The notes beneath the pieces were generated by a model, which was not told where the DNA came from, did not search any database, and saw only the letters and a program-made list of their open reading frames with translations. Positions 56,579 through 64,000 of a stretch of 64,000 nucleotides of DNA are shown piece after piece; position 1 is the first letter of the stretch; each line of letters opens with the position of its first letter. The stretch is from Paenibacillus piri (lineage in GTDB: Bacteria; Bacillota; Bacilli; Paenibacillales; NBRC-103111). The position numbers were made by a program, and so were the translations under genes. The DNA is taken from NCBI RefSeq assembly GCF_004354045.1, contig NZ_SMRT01000001.1:682001-746000 (forward strand), in the 5' to 3' direction.

Positions 56579-56612
56579 CTCCAAAACCCTTGCTGCAACA
56601 AGGGTTTCGGAG
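56579..56612 (+). terminator. Terminator-like hairpin after sufB
   Basis: AAACCCTTG (56584-56592) and CAAGGGTTT (56599-56607) pair perfectly, extended by CTCC / GGAG. Only a short T-run follows (TTT at 56613). Confidence 0.65.
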
Positions 56613-56745
56613 TTTCCATACAACACTGTTTGGCTGAGGAGTTGCGCAAAGCATCCGGTCTGCCACGGGAATAGTTCAGGAAAATTTTCCTCAGCAGGCG
56701 AATTTATAAACACGATGAAAGATTAGATGGCAGAGCGAATTCCGA

Positions 56746-56922
56746 ATGGATGGCCGCGCAGCCGGTACCGGATTGGAAGTCTACACCATCAACAAATCAT
56801 TCAATAAAGCAAACTTCTTAACCCGGAAAGATTTTATCGCTTATGATAAAATCCAAACGTTTGAAGTAAAAGAATATACGCCTGAGCCACAATGCAAACG
56901 GCCCTCTTTCCTTCGGGATTGA
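56746..56922 (+). pseudogene. 58-codon open frame, probable gene remnant
   Basis: The frame reads MDGRAAGTGLEVYTINKSFN, continues through LTRKDFIAYDKIQTFEVKEY, and ends in the terminator stem. The middle has protein-like composition with regular Tyr, Phe and Lys spacing, but there is no ribosome site and the first residues look random. It is most simply the 3' remainder of a deleted gene. I do not recognise the family. Confidence 0.35.
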
Positions 56923-56934
56923 GGGCTTTTTTTT
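56901..56934 (+). terminator. Sister terminator 1
   Basis: GCCCTC (56901-56906) pairs with GAGGGC (56921-56926), with TTTCC / GGGAT inside, then eight T residues. It shares CTCTTTCCTTCGGGATT with terminators at 57539 and 57699. Confidence 0.85.
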
Positions 56935-57043
56935 GACTTGCTATTGAACTATCGTTCCCGGTTAGTTGCATACAGCAGGTCATCGATGGTCATTTCTTTT
57001 GACGGCATCATCTTTATGATGAATTCCAGCTCACGTTCATTGC

Positions 57044-57367
57044 TTATTTCTCTTCTGCTTTTTCAAAATAAACGATTTCACATAATCGAATGTGATGCTT
57101 TTTTCCATGAACTACAAGAGCTACGTGATCAATGAAAACATCATCCAGAGTACCTACCAATTTGCCGACAGTCGTCGTGATGACAATCATTAACCCTATG
57201 TGTTGGATTAAATGCTCAGTAAATTTGGGTTCCACAGCTGTCGTGTACATAACATTTTTCGGTAATACCAGAGTTTCCTTTCGCTGTACGTCTTCATTTC
57301 GATAATATTGCTGAGCCGGGAATGAAGCATAGGCTTGCGGATAGCCATAGTACACAAATCTATTCAT
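57044..57367 (-). CDS. DUF2642-family protein (probable spore-associated)
   Basis: 107 residues from ATG 57367, 10 bases after AAGGAG; ATG 57376 sits directly on that site. The C-terminal half is a DUF2642 domain (EHLIQHIGLMIVITTTVGKLVGTLDDVFIDHVALVV). This is an SH3-like fold found in small proteins of spore-formers. The first 35 residues are Tyr/Gln/Pro-rich, as in coat proteins. Function unknown. Confidence 0.78.
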   Translation of the reverse strand: MNRFVYYGYPQAYASFPAQQYYRNEDVQRKETLVLPKNVMYTTAVEPKFTEHLIQHIGLMIVITTTVGKLVGTLDDVFIDHVALVVHGKKHHIRLCEIVYFEKAEEK

Positions 57368-57538
57368 GTGCTGCATACTCCTTTGTCATAAATTGAAAAA
57401 CTTATCTATAACATATGACAAATACCTATGTGGTGTTCAATGAATAATACTGGAAACATTATCCTGCATGTTAGCTCAATGAAGGGTGTTCCTAAACGCA
57501 GAGATCCGCGACCATCGTCCTAGTAAGGCATGATTTAA

Positions 57539-57571
57539 CCACTCTTTCCTTCGGGATTAAGGCTTTTTTTT
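57539..57571 (+). terminator. Sister terminator 2
   Basis: Contains ACTCTTTCCTTCGGGATTAAGG followed by a long T-run. The outer stem is weaker than in copies 1 and 3 (CTTTCC / GGGATTAAG). No intact gene lies directly before it. Confidence 0.6.
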
Positions 57572-57698
57572 ATTTGGGTCAGAATGCCAAATAGACGGCT
57601 CAATGAATGTTACCGTCTCATTCAGCAGTTAGAAAAGAGGGAGGGGTCAGTTGGGGAGATATATGTTCCTTACATAAGCCCGATTTTCTTTAAACGTC

Positions 57699-57731
57699 GC
57701 TCTCTTTCCTTTTGGATTGAGGGCTTTTTTT
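57699..57731 (+). terminator. Sister terminator 3
   Basis: GCTCTCTTTCC and GGATTGAGGGC pair, followed by seven T residues. Again no intact gene precedes it. Confidence 0.75.
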
Positions 57732-57862
57732 CGTATGAGTAAGAAGGCAATGAGATTATTTTATACACTTTAGGCAATCACCGTGTTTCGTATAGATACC
57801 TCCCCATAGACTGTTGTCGTAAGCATATTTGCAAAACAATATTCCAAAGGAGAGATCTGTGA

Positions 57863-58087
57863 ATGCCTCATCATCCAATGCCTGTTTATTCCCAAGACCA
57901 CGCGACCTACATTAAACAAATGCACGATTGGCATATGAAAATGCATCATTATCATGACCATTTAAAAGCTTATCATTTGGAAAAAGCAAAACATTTTCAA
58001 GGTCTGATGGGAGGGGCTACTACTCATGGAACCCCTCGCCCGGAAGATGCGGTTGAGGGAAGTACATCACATGGGGTCCGACACTGA
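57863..58087 (+). CDS. Small histidine-rich protein (spore coat-like)
   Basis: 74 residues, AAAGGAGAG before the ATG. Very rich in His, Met, Tyr and Lys (MHDWHMKMHHYHDHLKAYHL), with no hydrophobic segment. Composition suggests metal binding or a coat component, as in several small spore proteins, but no family is recognised. It overlaps the next small gene by 17 bases. Confidence 0.65.
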   Translation: MPHHPMPVYSQDHATYIKQMHDWHMKMHHYHDHLKAYHLEKAKHFQGLMGGATTHGTPRPEDAVEGSTSHGVRH

Positions 58088-58265
58088 TCTAGAAAAGCTT
58101 CGATTGAGATTGTGGGATCGCTTCCTATCCATCCGTGCTGTCCACGGTGAAACGATTTCTTTTGATCAGTTTTGGTATGAATTTCTCGTCAGGTATTCTT
58201 CAGCGGACCCGACACCAGATTCATACGAGGCTATATGTGGGGAATTAGAAAAACGGCTCAATTAG
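58071..58265 (+). CDS. Small protein of unknown function
   Basis: 64 residues from ATG 58071, with GAGGGAAG upstream. Sequence (LEKLRLRLWDRFLSIRAVHG, then FDQFWYEFLVRYSS) is helical and aromatic-rich. No family recognised. Overlap with the histidine-rich gene suggests co-translation; 15 upstream codons are open but lack a ribosome site. Confidence 0.6.
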   Translation: MGSDTDLEKLRLRLWDRFLSIRAVHGETISFDQFWYEFLVRYSSADPTPDSYEAICGELEKRLN

Positions 58266-58331
58266 AATGATGGTTAGGAGAAATAAATTCGTATGTATTA
58301 ATAAAACGGTTGAGTGTCCAACGATTTGCTG

Positions 58332-58460
58332 CTAATACCCCATTTCTCGCGGTTGTCCCAATTCCTCAGATACGTTCATCGGGATGATTCCAGTCTGGGC
58401 CAATTGATGCTCAAGCTGGAATTTTTCACCGCCGCTGTAGTGTTCGAACGAAACTTTCTG
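58332..58460 (-). pseudogene. Truncated gene fragment
   Basis: Reading the minus strand, codons between a TAA (58461-58463) and TAG (58332-58334) give QKVSFEHYSGGEKFQLEHQL and then AQTGIIPMNVSEELGQPREMGY. This looks like the C-terminus of a real protein. The same frame upstream of the stop is also open for about 19 codons (ending KSKNWGA). There is no start codon with a ribosome site. The family is not recognised. The plus-strand frame over the same bases is probably a shadow. Confidence 0.4.
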
Positions 58461-58530
58461 TTACGCCCCCCAATTTTTCGATTTATGGCGGTTCTCATAT
58501 AAGTAAGTCGCGCGGCAATCTAGTCGTCAC

Positions 58531-58959
58531 TCAAAATCCATGGGATAGAAAAGCTTCGGAAATGCCGATGAAATATTCCGACTCCCTTCGGATATGATTC
58601 AGCACGGTAATCACCGTAGGGTTCGTTCGAATCGGCTCGCTCTCTGTGGCCAGTTGATTCAACAGAAGAATGAACTGTTGGCTCTGCTTGTCGGAGAGGC
58701 GCACTAACTCCATGATCCGCTGCTTGAGCTCATCTCCGACCTGATCCCCTGAACGAACGACGGCCTCGATATATTGCACAAAGTTCCCGTGCATACGGGC
58801 GAAAGCTTGTTCCCATTCCTGCAGCACATCGGCGAACGGCTTCTCCAAATTCGGTACCAGCGCGCGAATAACTTCTGTATGCTCGCTCTCCTGCAATTTC
58901 CAGAATTCGCCTTCATCGAGAATACGCAGCGGCATTTTATGATCGTAATAAAACTGCAT
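58531..58959 (-). CDS. DUF2935-family protein, single repeat
   Basis: 142 residues behind GGAAGGAAGAG. An all-helical DUF2935 module is visible (EFWKLQESEHTEVIRALVPNLE and later ESEYFIGISEAFL), with Glu and His residues placed as in a metal-binding helical bundle. Longer DUF2935 proteins carry two such modules; here there is one. Found mainly in spore-forming bacilli; function unknown. Confidence 0.78.
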   Translation of the reverse strand: MQFYYDHKMPLRILDEGEFWKLQESEHTEVIRALVPNLEKPFADVLQEWEQAFARMHGNFVQYIEAVVRSGDQVGDELKQRIMELVRLSDKQSQQFILLLNQLATESEPIRTNPTVITVLNHIRRESEYFIGISEAFLSHGF

Positions 58960-59240
58960 CCGACTCTTCCTTCCTTAATATAAATTTTCACTAATGGAGT
59001 CTATGACCGACCCGGTGAAAAAATAACTTTGCCCGGCTTCATCAAGTACCTGTCGCCCGGGTGTGGCCTCACACCCAGTTCTATAACACCGATAGGACGG
59101 TCATTATCATCAGCTGCTAGCCATTCAAGTTTAAGTGGGGATGGAAGCGGCTTTTACTGTTCGGGTGCATAGCGGCGCCTTTGTTTCCTCATCCTAATAG
59201 GGTTGAATTGAATTTCACGGATGGAGAAAGGGAAGCCATT

Positions 59241-60386
59241 ATGATTCGTTTAGCACGGACCGTTATTTTCACCAGTTTATTTGTTGTTGTGATCGCGGCA
59301 AGCGGCTGTGGCGGGAACGGGATGCGGCAGCAGGCTCAGACCTCGTCAGGTCCCGTTTCAGTGAACGGAAGCGCCATGAAGGGTATAGGGAGCAACGACG
59401 GTATAACGGCGCTTAAAACCGCGCAGGGCCATTCTGAGCAGGCGGTAATCGGGACGGTCAGCTTTGATGGCAAGCCGTACGTGCCCGGCGGCGAATTGGC
59501 CCGTGTGCTCCAATTTCAAACGCGCTGGGAAGCGAAGGAGCGTCTGTTCAAAATGGGCGATTACGATGCGGCGTTTGAGTGGAAGGCGGATGTTCCCGAA
59601 GTCAGGAACGGCGACGAACCCATTCAGCTGCCCGAGGCTCCGATTATCCGCAATGCTCTGGTTTATATTCCGGTTAGCGCTCTATTCGTGCTTCAGGACG
59701 ATATGAGCTATTCGGTTACGGAGAAGGAGCTGATCATTGAGCCCGCTTCCGGTACGGTCAATGAACCGATGAATGGCCCCGCTGAGCCGGGCACGGGCGG
59801 GGAAAATGATTTTGCGGACGATCCGGACGATCCGCTTCGGGAAGCAGTGGACAGCGAGGCTGATGCCGGCGGCGTTCGAGCGTCAGCGGACGGACCGTAC
59901 GCCGCCGGCTGGAATGAAGATTATGCGCCGAGCGACGAAGCGACGACATCTGCGTTACCGGCCGCGGTGCGCCGGAATACCGATATGCTGGCTATTCTCC
60001 GCAAGGCTAAAGCATATCTGGGAGTAGGCTATTCATTCGCAGCCCCTCCTTATCCGAGCTCAAGCCGGTTTGACAGCTCGTCGTACCCGCAATATGTATT
60101 CAACCGCCATGGCATAACGCTGCAATCCTCGGCTCGAGGACAAGCTGCCCAAGGGACATCCGTCAGCAGAAAAAAACTGCGCAAGGGCGATTTATTGTTT
60201 TTCAATGTGCCGGGCCGTTACAGAACGAACCGAACCGTTGGGCACGTGGGGATCTATATGGGCAATAACCGGATGATTCACGCGGCTCCCCGACCGGTCA
60301 ACGGGGTACAAATGACAAACATCAATAACGCGTATTGGGAAAAAACTTTTCTGTTTGCAAGACGGATCCCCATTTGGAAAGATTGA
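59241..60386 (+). CDS. Lipoprotein with NlpC/P60-like domain lacking the catalytic cysteine
   Basis: 381 residues from ATG 59241 (AAAGGGAAG upstream). A signal peptide with a Cys at residue 23 (ASGC) suggests lipidation. Residues about 68-165 resemble a copper amine oxidase N-type beta domain used as a wall-binding module. A low-complexity acidic linker follows. The C-terminal about 130 residues are NlpC/P60: KAKAYLGVGYSF, GHVGIYMGNNRMIHA with the catalytic His. At the position of the catalytic Cys (usually FDCSS) the protein has FDSSS: Ser279, codon AGC at 60075-60077, one base from TGC. It is therefore probably inactive as a peptidoglycan endopeptidase or has changed role. Confidence 0.85.
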   Translation: MIRLARTVIFTSLFVVVIAASGCGGNGMRQQAQTSSGPVSVNGSAMKGIGSNDGITALKTAQGHSEQAVIGTVSFDGKPYVPGGELARVLQFQTRWEAKERLFKMGDYDAAFEWKADVPEVRNGDEPIQLPEAPIIRNALVYIPVSALFVLQDDMSYSVTEKELIIEPASGTVNEPMNGPAEPGTGGENDFADDPDDPLREAVDSEADAGGVRASADGPYAAGWNEDYAPSDEATTSALPAAVRRNTDMLAILRKAKAYLGVGYSFAAPPYPSSSRFDSSSYPQYVFNRHGITLQSSARGQAAQGTSVSRKKLRKGDLLFFNVPGRYRTNRTVGHVGIYMGNNRMIHAAPRPVNGVQMTNINNAYWEKTFLFARRIPIWKD

Positions 60387-60410
60387 GCGTAAGGAAGTTT
60401 TTCCCGGCTA

Positions 60411-60449
60411 GACAAAGAGCCGCTCCACGAAGGGACGGCTCTTTGTCTT
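60411..60449. terminator. Terminator between the NlpC/P60-like and HD-GYP genes
   Basis: GACAAAGAGCCG (60411-60422) and CGGCTCTTTGTC (60436-60447) pair perfectly over 12 bases. The T-run is short (TTATAATT). Confidence 0.75.
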
Positions 60450-60506
60450 ATAATTGCCCGGCCGGCACATACCCGGAATATTTGGGTGCGAGACGGCTTC
60501 GCGGCA

Positions 60507-61562
60507 TTATTGATAAATTTCCATAATTTCCAGCTCGGGCTGCTCGGCCAGGTTAACAAACCGGTTCTCGATTTGCACAAGCGGCTTGAAGAAATCCGAC
60601 GGATGCGTCATGACGACGAACCCGGTTTCACCCGAGGACAGCGTGATCTTCTTCCCGATGAAGTTGGGAACCATATTCCGGATAAACACTTGCGTTACTT
60701 TTCCGTCAAGCTGTCCAAAGCTAAGCCGGTTCAGCTCCTTCAGCACCAGGAGCATGTCCTGCTTTTTTTGATACGCACGGTTGGAAATCATTGCGCTGTA
60801 TACGTCGGCGACGGCCACAATTCTTGCGTAAGGATGAATGTCGTCACCGCGCAGCTGCGACGGATATCCGCTGCCGTCCATCCGTTCATGATGCTGCAAT
60901 GCGGCCAAAGCTATCGCTTCATCAATGCCTGACGCCTTCACGAGCTCGTAGCCGTACTTCGCATGCCGCTTTACTTCTTCAAATTCTTCATCGGTCAAAC
61001 GGTCCGGTTTGTTTAATATTTGATCGGAAATGCGGCTCTTCCCGATATCATGCAAATAACCGGCCTTACTTATCGTAAGCGCTTCCTTTTCAGAATATCC
61101 AAGCCATTTGGCCATATAATAGGAGAGCATCCCGACATGAACGCAATGCTGGTACGTATAGTCATTTTGCGAATTCAAGGTTAACAGCAGCGAGACGACA
61201 TCATTTTCCTCCTTCAAGTGATCCGTCAACGGGCTTAGCGCGCTCTCCACATGCGATTCATCGATGAAGCCGTTTTGCCCGATTTCGTAAAAGAACATTT
61301 TCATCGTATCGACGGCATGACTGAAGGAAACAACCGGATCTTCCTTAATTTCCCGGATTGTTCCCGGGCTCTCCTGCTCCTCGGGCACGGCGCCGTCGTA
61401 ACGCAGCATAATATCGACATAGTCGATGTTATGCCGGTGAAGCTTCTCAATATCTTCGCCATTCAGGACCGTATGGGCCGAAACGACAAGCAGTCCGTTC
61501 CAGTTGAACACATCGGAACCGGTCCGGTCGCCGACATGCAATTCCATGACAGAAATTTTCAT
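60507..61562 (-). CDS. HD-GYP domain phosphodiesterase (cyclic di-GMP type)
   Basis: 351 residues. The HD motif (YLHDIGKSRI) and the GYP-type motif (HHERMDGSGYP) are intact, with HxxN/H residues between (RHAKYGYELVK). It would hydrolyse cyclic di-GMP in the cytoplasm. The first about 120 residues are a beta-rich domain seen in this Bacillales subfamily. No membrane segment. It converges on the NlpC/P60-like gene. Confidence 0.92.
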   Translation of the reverse strand: MKISVMELHVGDRTGSDVFNWNGLLVVSAHTVLNGEDIEKLHRHNIDYVDIMLRYDGAVPEEQESPGTIREIKEDPVVSFSHAVDTMKMFFYEIGQNGFIDESHVESALSPLTDHLKEENDVVSLLLTLNSQNDYTYQHCVHVGMLSYYMAKWLGYSEKEALTISKAGYLHDIGKSRISDQILNKPDRLTDEEFEEVKRHAKYGYELVKASGIDEAIALAALQHHERMDGSGYPSQLRGDDIHPYARIVAVADVYSAMISNRAYQKKQDMLLVLKELNRLSFGQLDGKVTQVFIRNMVPNFIGKKITLSSGETGFVVMTHPSDFFKPLVQIENRFVNLAEQPELEIMEIYQ

Positions 61563-61570
61563 ATTATGCT

Positions 61571-61711
61571 ATTCACCCCGGGCTTCAAATAGGTTGTACG
61601 GATTAGGTGCTTAATTCCAAGGACTCATTTATTCATATCATTAAATTTATCAAGAATACCGTATTATGGCAATATGAAAATAATGAAGCCTTTCATATAC
61701 CCGGGGTGAAT
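61571..61711. repeat. Inverted repeat pair flanking an AT-rich segment (possible MITE)
   Basis: ATTCACCCCGGG (61571-61582) and CCCGGGGTGAAT (61700-61711) are perfect 12-base inverted ends of a 141-base segment whose interior is AT-rich and non-coding. GCT lies directly outside both ends, which could be a 3-base target duplication. It fills the gap between the HD-GYP and MoeB-like genes. Confidence 0.5.
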
Positions 61712-61718
61712 GCTTGCT

Positions 61719-62864
61719 CTACATGCCGATATAGCGGCTGTAAAGGCTTTTTGCGGTAACGGGGTCGTCCGTACCCTGTACCAGCAGGCGGCCATCGGGG
61801 AATAAGACTAAAGTAACGGTTTCATCGAGATGCAGCTTCAACAAAAACGGATTCGATTCTATAGTACCCAGCGGCCTCCATCTTTCCGCCCACTCGGCCA
61901 GGTCGAATACGGCCCGGTGAACCGGCTGGATTTGCACGGAGTTGCGGCCGCACATCGTTTGGATTGTATCGTCGGCCGCTTCCTGATCGAGATAATCGTA
62001 CTGGCCTTGACCGCATGCGGGACAATCCGATCTGCGTGCTTTGCTGACATCAACCGCCGAATGTTGATTGTACCATAAGTCCCAATGAACCATTTTGCGG
62101 TTCAGCTGTTCCTTTGCACCCACCAGCAGCTTGAACGCCTCGGTCGATTGATGCGAGGCGACGGTATGAATGATCGGACCGATTACGCCGGCCGTATCGC
62201 AGGTTTCGGTCGTGCCCTGGGCAGGCGCTTGTCCGAACAGGCACCGCAAGCACGGCGTTACGCCGGGGATGACGGTCAAGGATACGCCGCGCGAACTGAC
62301 CGCCCCGCCGTATATCCAAGGAATGCCCAGCTTCTGGCTAACATCGTTGATCAGGAAGCGAACGCTGAAATTATCCGTGCCGTCGAGGATCAGATCGACG
62401 CCGGATAGCAGTTCCTCGGCATTGGTCGGGTTCAGGTCGCATACGACAGGTTCGAGCTCGACGAGCGAGTTCGCCTGCTTCAGCCGGTCCGCCGCAGCGA
62501 TCGCTTTCGGCGCAGATGCGGTCGCATCCGCTTCGTCGTAAAGCATTTGGCGCTGCAGATTGCTGGCCTCGACAAAATCGCGGTCGATCAGCCGGACGAA
62601 GCCGACGCCGGCCCGCACCATATGATTGGCCAGCACAGTTCCTAGCGCCCCCATCCCGACAATCGCCACACGGGATTGGATCAGCTTGGCCTGGCCCTGC
62701 TCGCCGATCGGAGCGAACAGCAGCTGCCGCGAGTAACGGGCTGCCGAAAAAGCCGTTGGAGCGTCGGTTGAAACGGGGCTGTTAAGTACAAGGGGCTCGT
62801 TAGGCTCGTTGGAACCTTTTGATCGGTAAGTCTGTATAGACCCGCTATCGGTTTCGATATTCAT
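61719..62864 (-). CDS. moeB: MoeB/ThiF-family adenylyltransferase
   Basis: 381 residues, AGGAGAC before the ATG. The ThiF fold has nucleotide motif GMGALGTVLANHM, RDFVEASNLQRQ, and zinc cysteines in CLRCLFG and CPACG. It adenylates the C-terminal glycine of a ubiquitin-like sulfur carrier. About 40 extra residues precede the domain, and about 90 follow it (starting TMCGRNSVQI), a tail seen in Bacillus-type MoeB/ThiF proteins. It lies 56 bases downstream of a MoaD-MoaE fusion, so molybdopterin synthesis is the likely role; thiamine synthesis is the alternative. Confidence 0.88.
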   Translation of the reverse strand: MNIETDSGSIQTYRSKGSNEPNEPLVLNSPVSTDAPTAFSAARYSRQLLFAPIGEQGQAKLIQSRVAIVGMGALGTVLANHMVRAGVGFVRLIDRDFVEASNLQRQMLYDEADATASAPKAIAAADRLKQANSLVELEPVVCDLNPTNAEELLSGVDLILDGTDNFSVRFLINDVSQKLGIPWIYGGAVSSRGVSLTVIPGVTPCLRCLFGQAPAQGTTETCDTAGVIGPIIHTVASHQSTEAFKLLVGAKEQLNRKMVHWDLWYNQHSAVDVSKARRSDCPACGQGQYDYLDQEAADDTIQTMCGRNSVQIQPVHRAVFDLAEWAERWRPLGTIESNPFLLKLHLDETVTLVLFPDGRLLVQGTDDPVTAKSLYSRYIGM

Positions 62865-62920
62865 GATGTCAATGTCTCCTTATTTGCAGATTAAATGCGG
62901 CGGGCGGTGCGGCCCGCTGC

Positions 62921-63610
62921 CTATGTTAAAGGATTCCAAGGTCCCTGCTGGTGGCCTTTCCATTCGGAGCCGTCCTCCCAAATTTCTTTTTTCCAAATCG
63001 GCACGATTTGCTTCAACCGTTCAATTGCGTGCCGGCTGGCCTCATAAACCGCATCACGGTGCGGTGCGGAAACGGCGATGACGACGCTGATTTCGCCGAT
63101 ATTGACGCGGCCGAGCCGGTGGGTCACCGCACAAAGGGCGCCATCCCAGCGTTCGCCGATCTCCTGGATGATTTGCTGCATCGTTTTGAGCGCCATCGGC
63201 TCGTAAGCTTCGTAGTCCAAAAGGACGGTGCGCTTGCCATGGGTCCATTCGCGGGTCGTTCCGATAAACGTCAGCGCCGCGCCGTTGTTCGGATGCATCA
63301 CCTTGGCACTGACGGCCTCTGCCGAGATCGCCTCCCGGGTAATTTCCGCAAGCTGCGGCTGCCCGCCGGAAACGGGCGGAATGACCGCGATCTCGTCGCC
63401 AATCCCGATCGGCAGGTCGTCCTCGGCGTAGCTCTGATTTACAGCGACGAAAGCATGCCTAAGCGCCGCGGCCGCCTGCGGGTAGCAAGCCATCAACCGT
63501 TCCTTTAAAAGCGCCGGCGTCAGCGGATCCGTCTGCTCCCAATCGAGCTCAACCAACGGGCCGCCCAATTGCTCAGCGAGTCCGGCGAATACGTATATGT
63601 GCAGCTTCAT
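62921..63610 (-). CDS. MoaD-MoaE fusion, molybdopterin synthase
   Basis: 229 residues. Residues 1-83 are a MoaD ubiquitin-like sulfur carrier ending in IPPVSGG. MoaE follows directly (from about residue 90): FIGTTREWTHGKRTVLLDYEAYE, ALCAVTHRLGRVNIGEISVVIAVSAPHRDAVYEA and the catalytic lysines of IWKKE. In separate MoaD the final Gly-Gly must be free to carry the thiocarboxylate, but here it is internal (G82-G83). Cleavage after G83 would be needed, as reported for the mycobacterial MoaX fusion. Partner MoeB lies downstream in the same operon. GGGGTGATC precedes the ATG. Confidence 0.9.
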   Translation of the reverse strand: MKLHIYVFAGLAEQLGGPLVELDWEQTDPLTPALLKERLMACYPQAAAALRHAFVAVNQSYAEDDLPIGIGDEIAVIPPVSGGQPQLAEITREAISAEAVSAKVMHPNNGAALTFIGTTREWTHGKRTVLLDYEAYEPMALKTMQQIIQEIGERWDGALCAVTHRLGRVNIGEISVVIAVSAPHRDAVYEASRHAIERLKQIVPIWKKEIWEDGSEWKGHQQGPWNPLT

Positions 63611-63883
63611 TCAAGATCACCCCAGTATCGGACTACGGTCCGGAGTTTAATTATATAAGTTGAACTGATGGGTTTTCGTTTCATTGAAAAAGATTTATTC
63701 CACAGCAACGATTGTGAAAGGATGCTAAGAAATGCTGCAATTGTACATTCCTGAATACGCAGCGAAGCCAAAGCTTCACTTTGCCGGGCTATTTAAGCAT
63801 ACCATAACTTGACGGGTTAATGGTATAATAAGGGTTACTTGAAAAGGATGAAGCAGGTTAAGTCGGGCGATGGAGGTTTAGCG
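63611..63883. other. Upstream region of moaDE and of the last gene
   Basis: 273 bases. TATATAAGTTGAAC at 63652-63665 matches the outer 14 bases of the MITE-like element near aroC; no second end is found. Further on, TGGTATAAT (63821-63829) is an extended -10 box for the last gene. Confidence 0.5.
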
Positions 63884-64000
63884 ATGAAAATTAGCATATG
63901 GGATGAAGCGATCGGGAATGCGCAGTTATCGACGGAGGAATTGAAGCAGGCGGCGCCGCTGCATGTGACTTTGGAGGACCGGGTGCCGGGTGTGGAGGGT
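63884..64000 (+). CDS. Unknown gene, 5' part only
   Basis: 39 codons to the window edge from ATG 63884, with TGGAGG at 63871-63876. Sequence starts MKISIWDEAIGNAQLSTEEL and continues KQAAPLHVTLEDRVPGVEG. No family recognised from this fragment. An extended -10 promoter box lies 55 bases upstream. Confidence 0.6.
   Translation, partial: MKISIWDEAIGNAQLSTEELKQAAPLHVTLEDRVPGVEG

Larger units (their letters stand above)
56577..57043. other. Region after sufB: hairpin, small ORF remnant, terminator 1
   Basis: 467 bases. Hairpin 56579-56612 follows sufB, then about 130 bases without features, then a 58-residue open frame (56746-56922) that runs into terminator 1 (56901-56934), then the 3' end of the convergent DUF2642 gene. 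Confidence 0.6.
57377..57862. other. Region with sister terminators 2 and 3 and no clear gene
   Basis: 486 bases. An open frame of 52 codons (57584-57742, starting MPNRRLNECYRLIQQLEKRE) reads into terminator 3 but has no ribosome site. Otherwise AT-rich sequence with two T-run hairpins. Looks like remains of small genes lost between repeated terminators. Confidence 0.5.

Noticed and set aside
58314..58502. 62-codon plus-strand frame between the small genes and DUF2935
   Set aside because: No ribosome site and random-looking composition; the opposite strand carries a more protein-like fragment.

Overview
The window reads as a chromosomal segment of a spore-forming, moderately GC-rich Firmicute of the Paenibacillus/Cohnella type. 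The evidence is the YesM/YesN-type two-component pair, LplB/YtcP-type sugar permeases without their own ATPase, the sufCDSUB gene order, an OpuA betaine transporter with a GbsR-like regulator, an MtnKA pair, and small spore-associated families (DUF2642, DUF2935). Strong GGAGG ribosome sites precede most genes. No rRNA, tRNA, phage, CRISPR array or intact insertion sequence is visible.

Layout. 1-2.7 kb: end of a sensor kinase, its AraC-type response regulator and a HAD phosphatase. 2.9-7.2 kb: GntR regulator and lutABC for lactate oxidation. 7.2-9.4 kb: a YfiT/DinB protein and a membrane protein-TetR pair behind a promoter with two palindromic operators. 9.4-22.2 kb: two LplB/YtcP/binding-protein importer operons around a membrane-anchored AraC regulator; the second ends in an enolase-superfamily enzyme. 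22.2-34.9 kb: a large sugar-acid island with two IclR regulators, an enolase-superfamily dehydratase, a zinc dehydrogenase, three SDRs, a third importer, an FAH-family hydrolase and a split UxaA-type dehydratase. 35.1-37.4 kb: a PilZ-like protein and aroC, separated by two kinds of repeat. 37.5-43.0 kb: a LacI-controlled GH38 alpha-mannosidase with an APH-type kinase. 43.2-45.6 kb: mtnA and mtnK. 46.2-50.0 kb: GbsR-like regulator and opuA. 50.2-56.6 kb: small genes, a candidate small RNA and sufCDSUB. 56.6-59.0 kb: small spore-type genes and gene debris with three sister terminators. 59.2-64.0 kb: an NlpC/P60-like lipoprotein lacking its catalytic cysteine, an HD-GYP protein, a MoaD-MoaE fusion, a MoeB-like protein and the start of an unknown gene.

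How the genes work together. Much of the first 43 kb is polysaccharide- and sugar-acid-scavenging machinery: three binding-protein importers (none with an ATPase here), specific regulators with visible operators, and enzymes that fit a non-phosphorylating sugar-acid route (dehydratase, dehydrogenase, diketo-acid hydrolase). The second half is core physiology: methionine salvage, osmoprotection, Fe-S assembly and molybdenum cofactor.

The least explained element is a dispersed repeat of about 156 bp. Three full copies share the same orientation, and each starts directly behind the T-run of a Rho-independent terminator. Two of them bracket the first importer operon. A left-end-only relic sits behind a fourth terminator.
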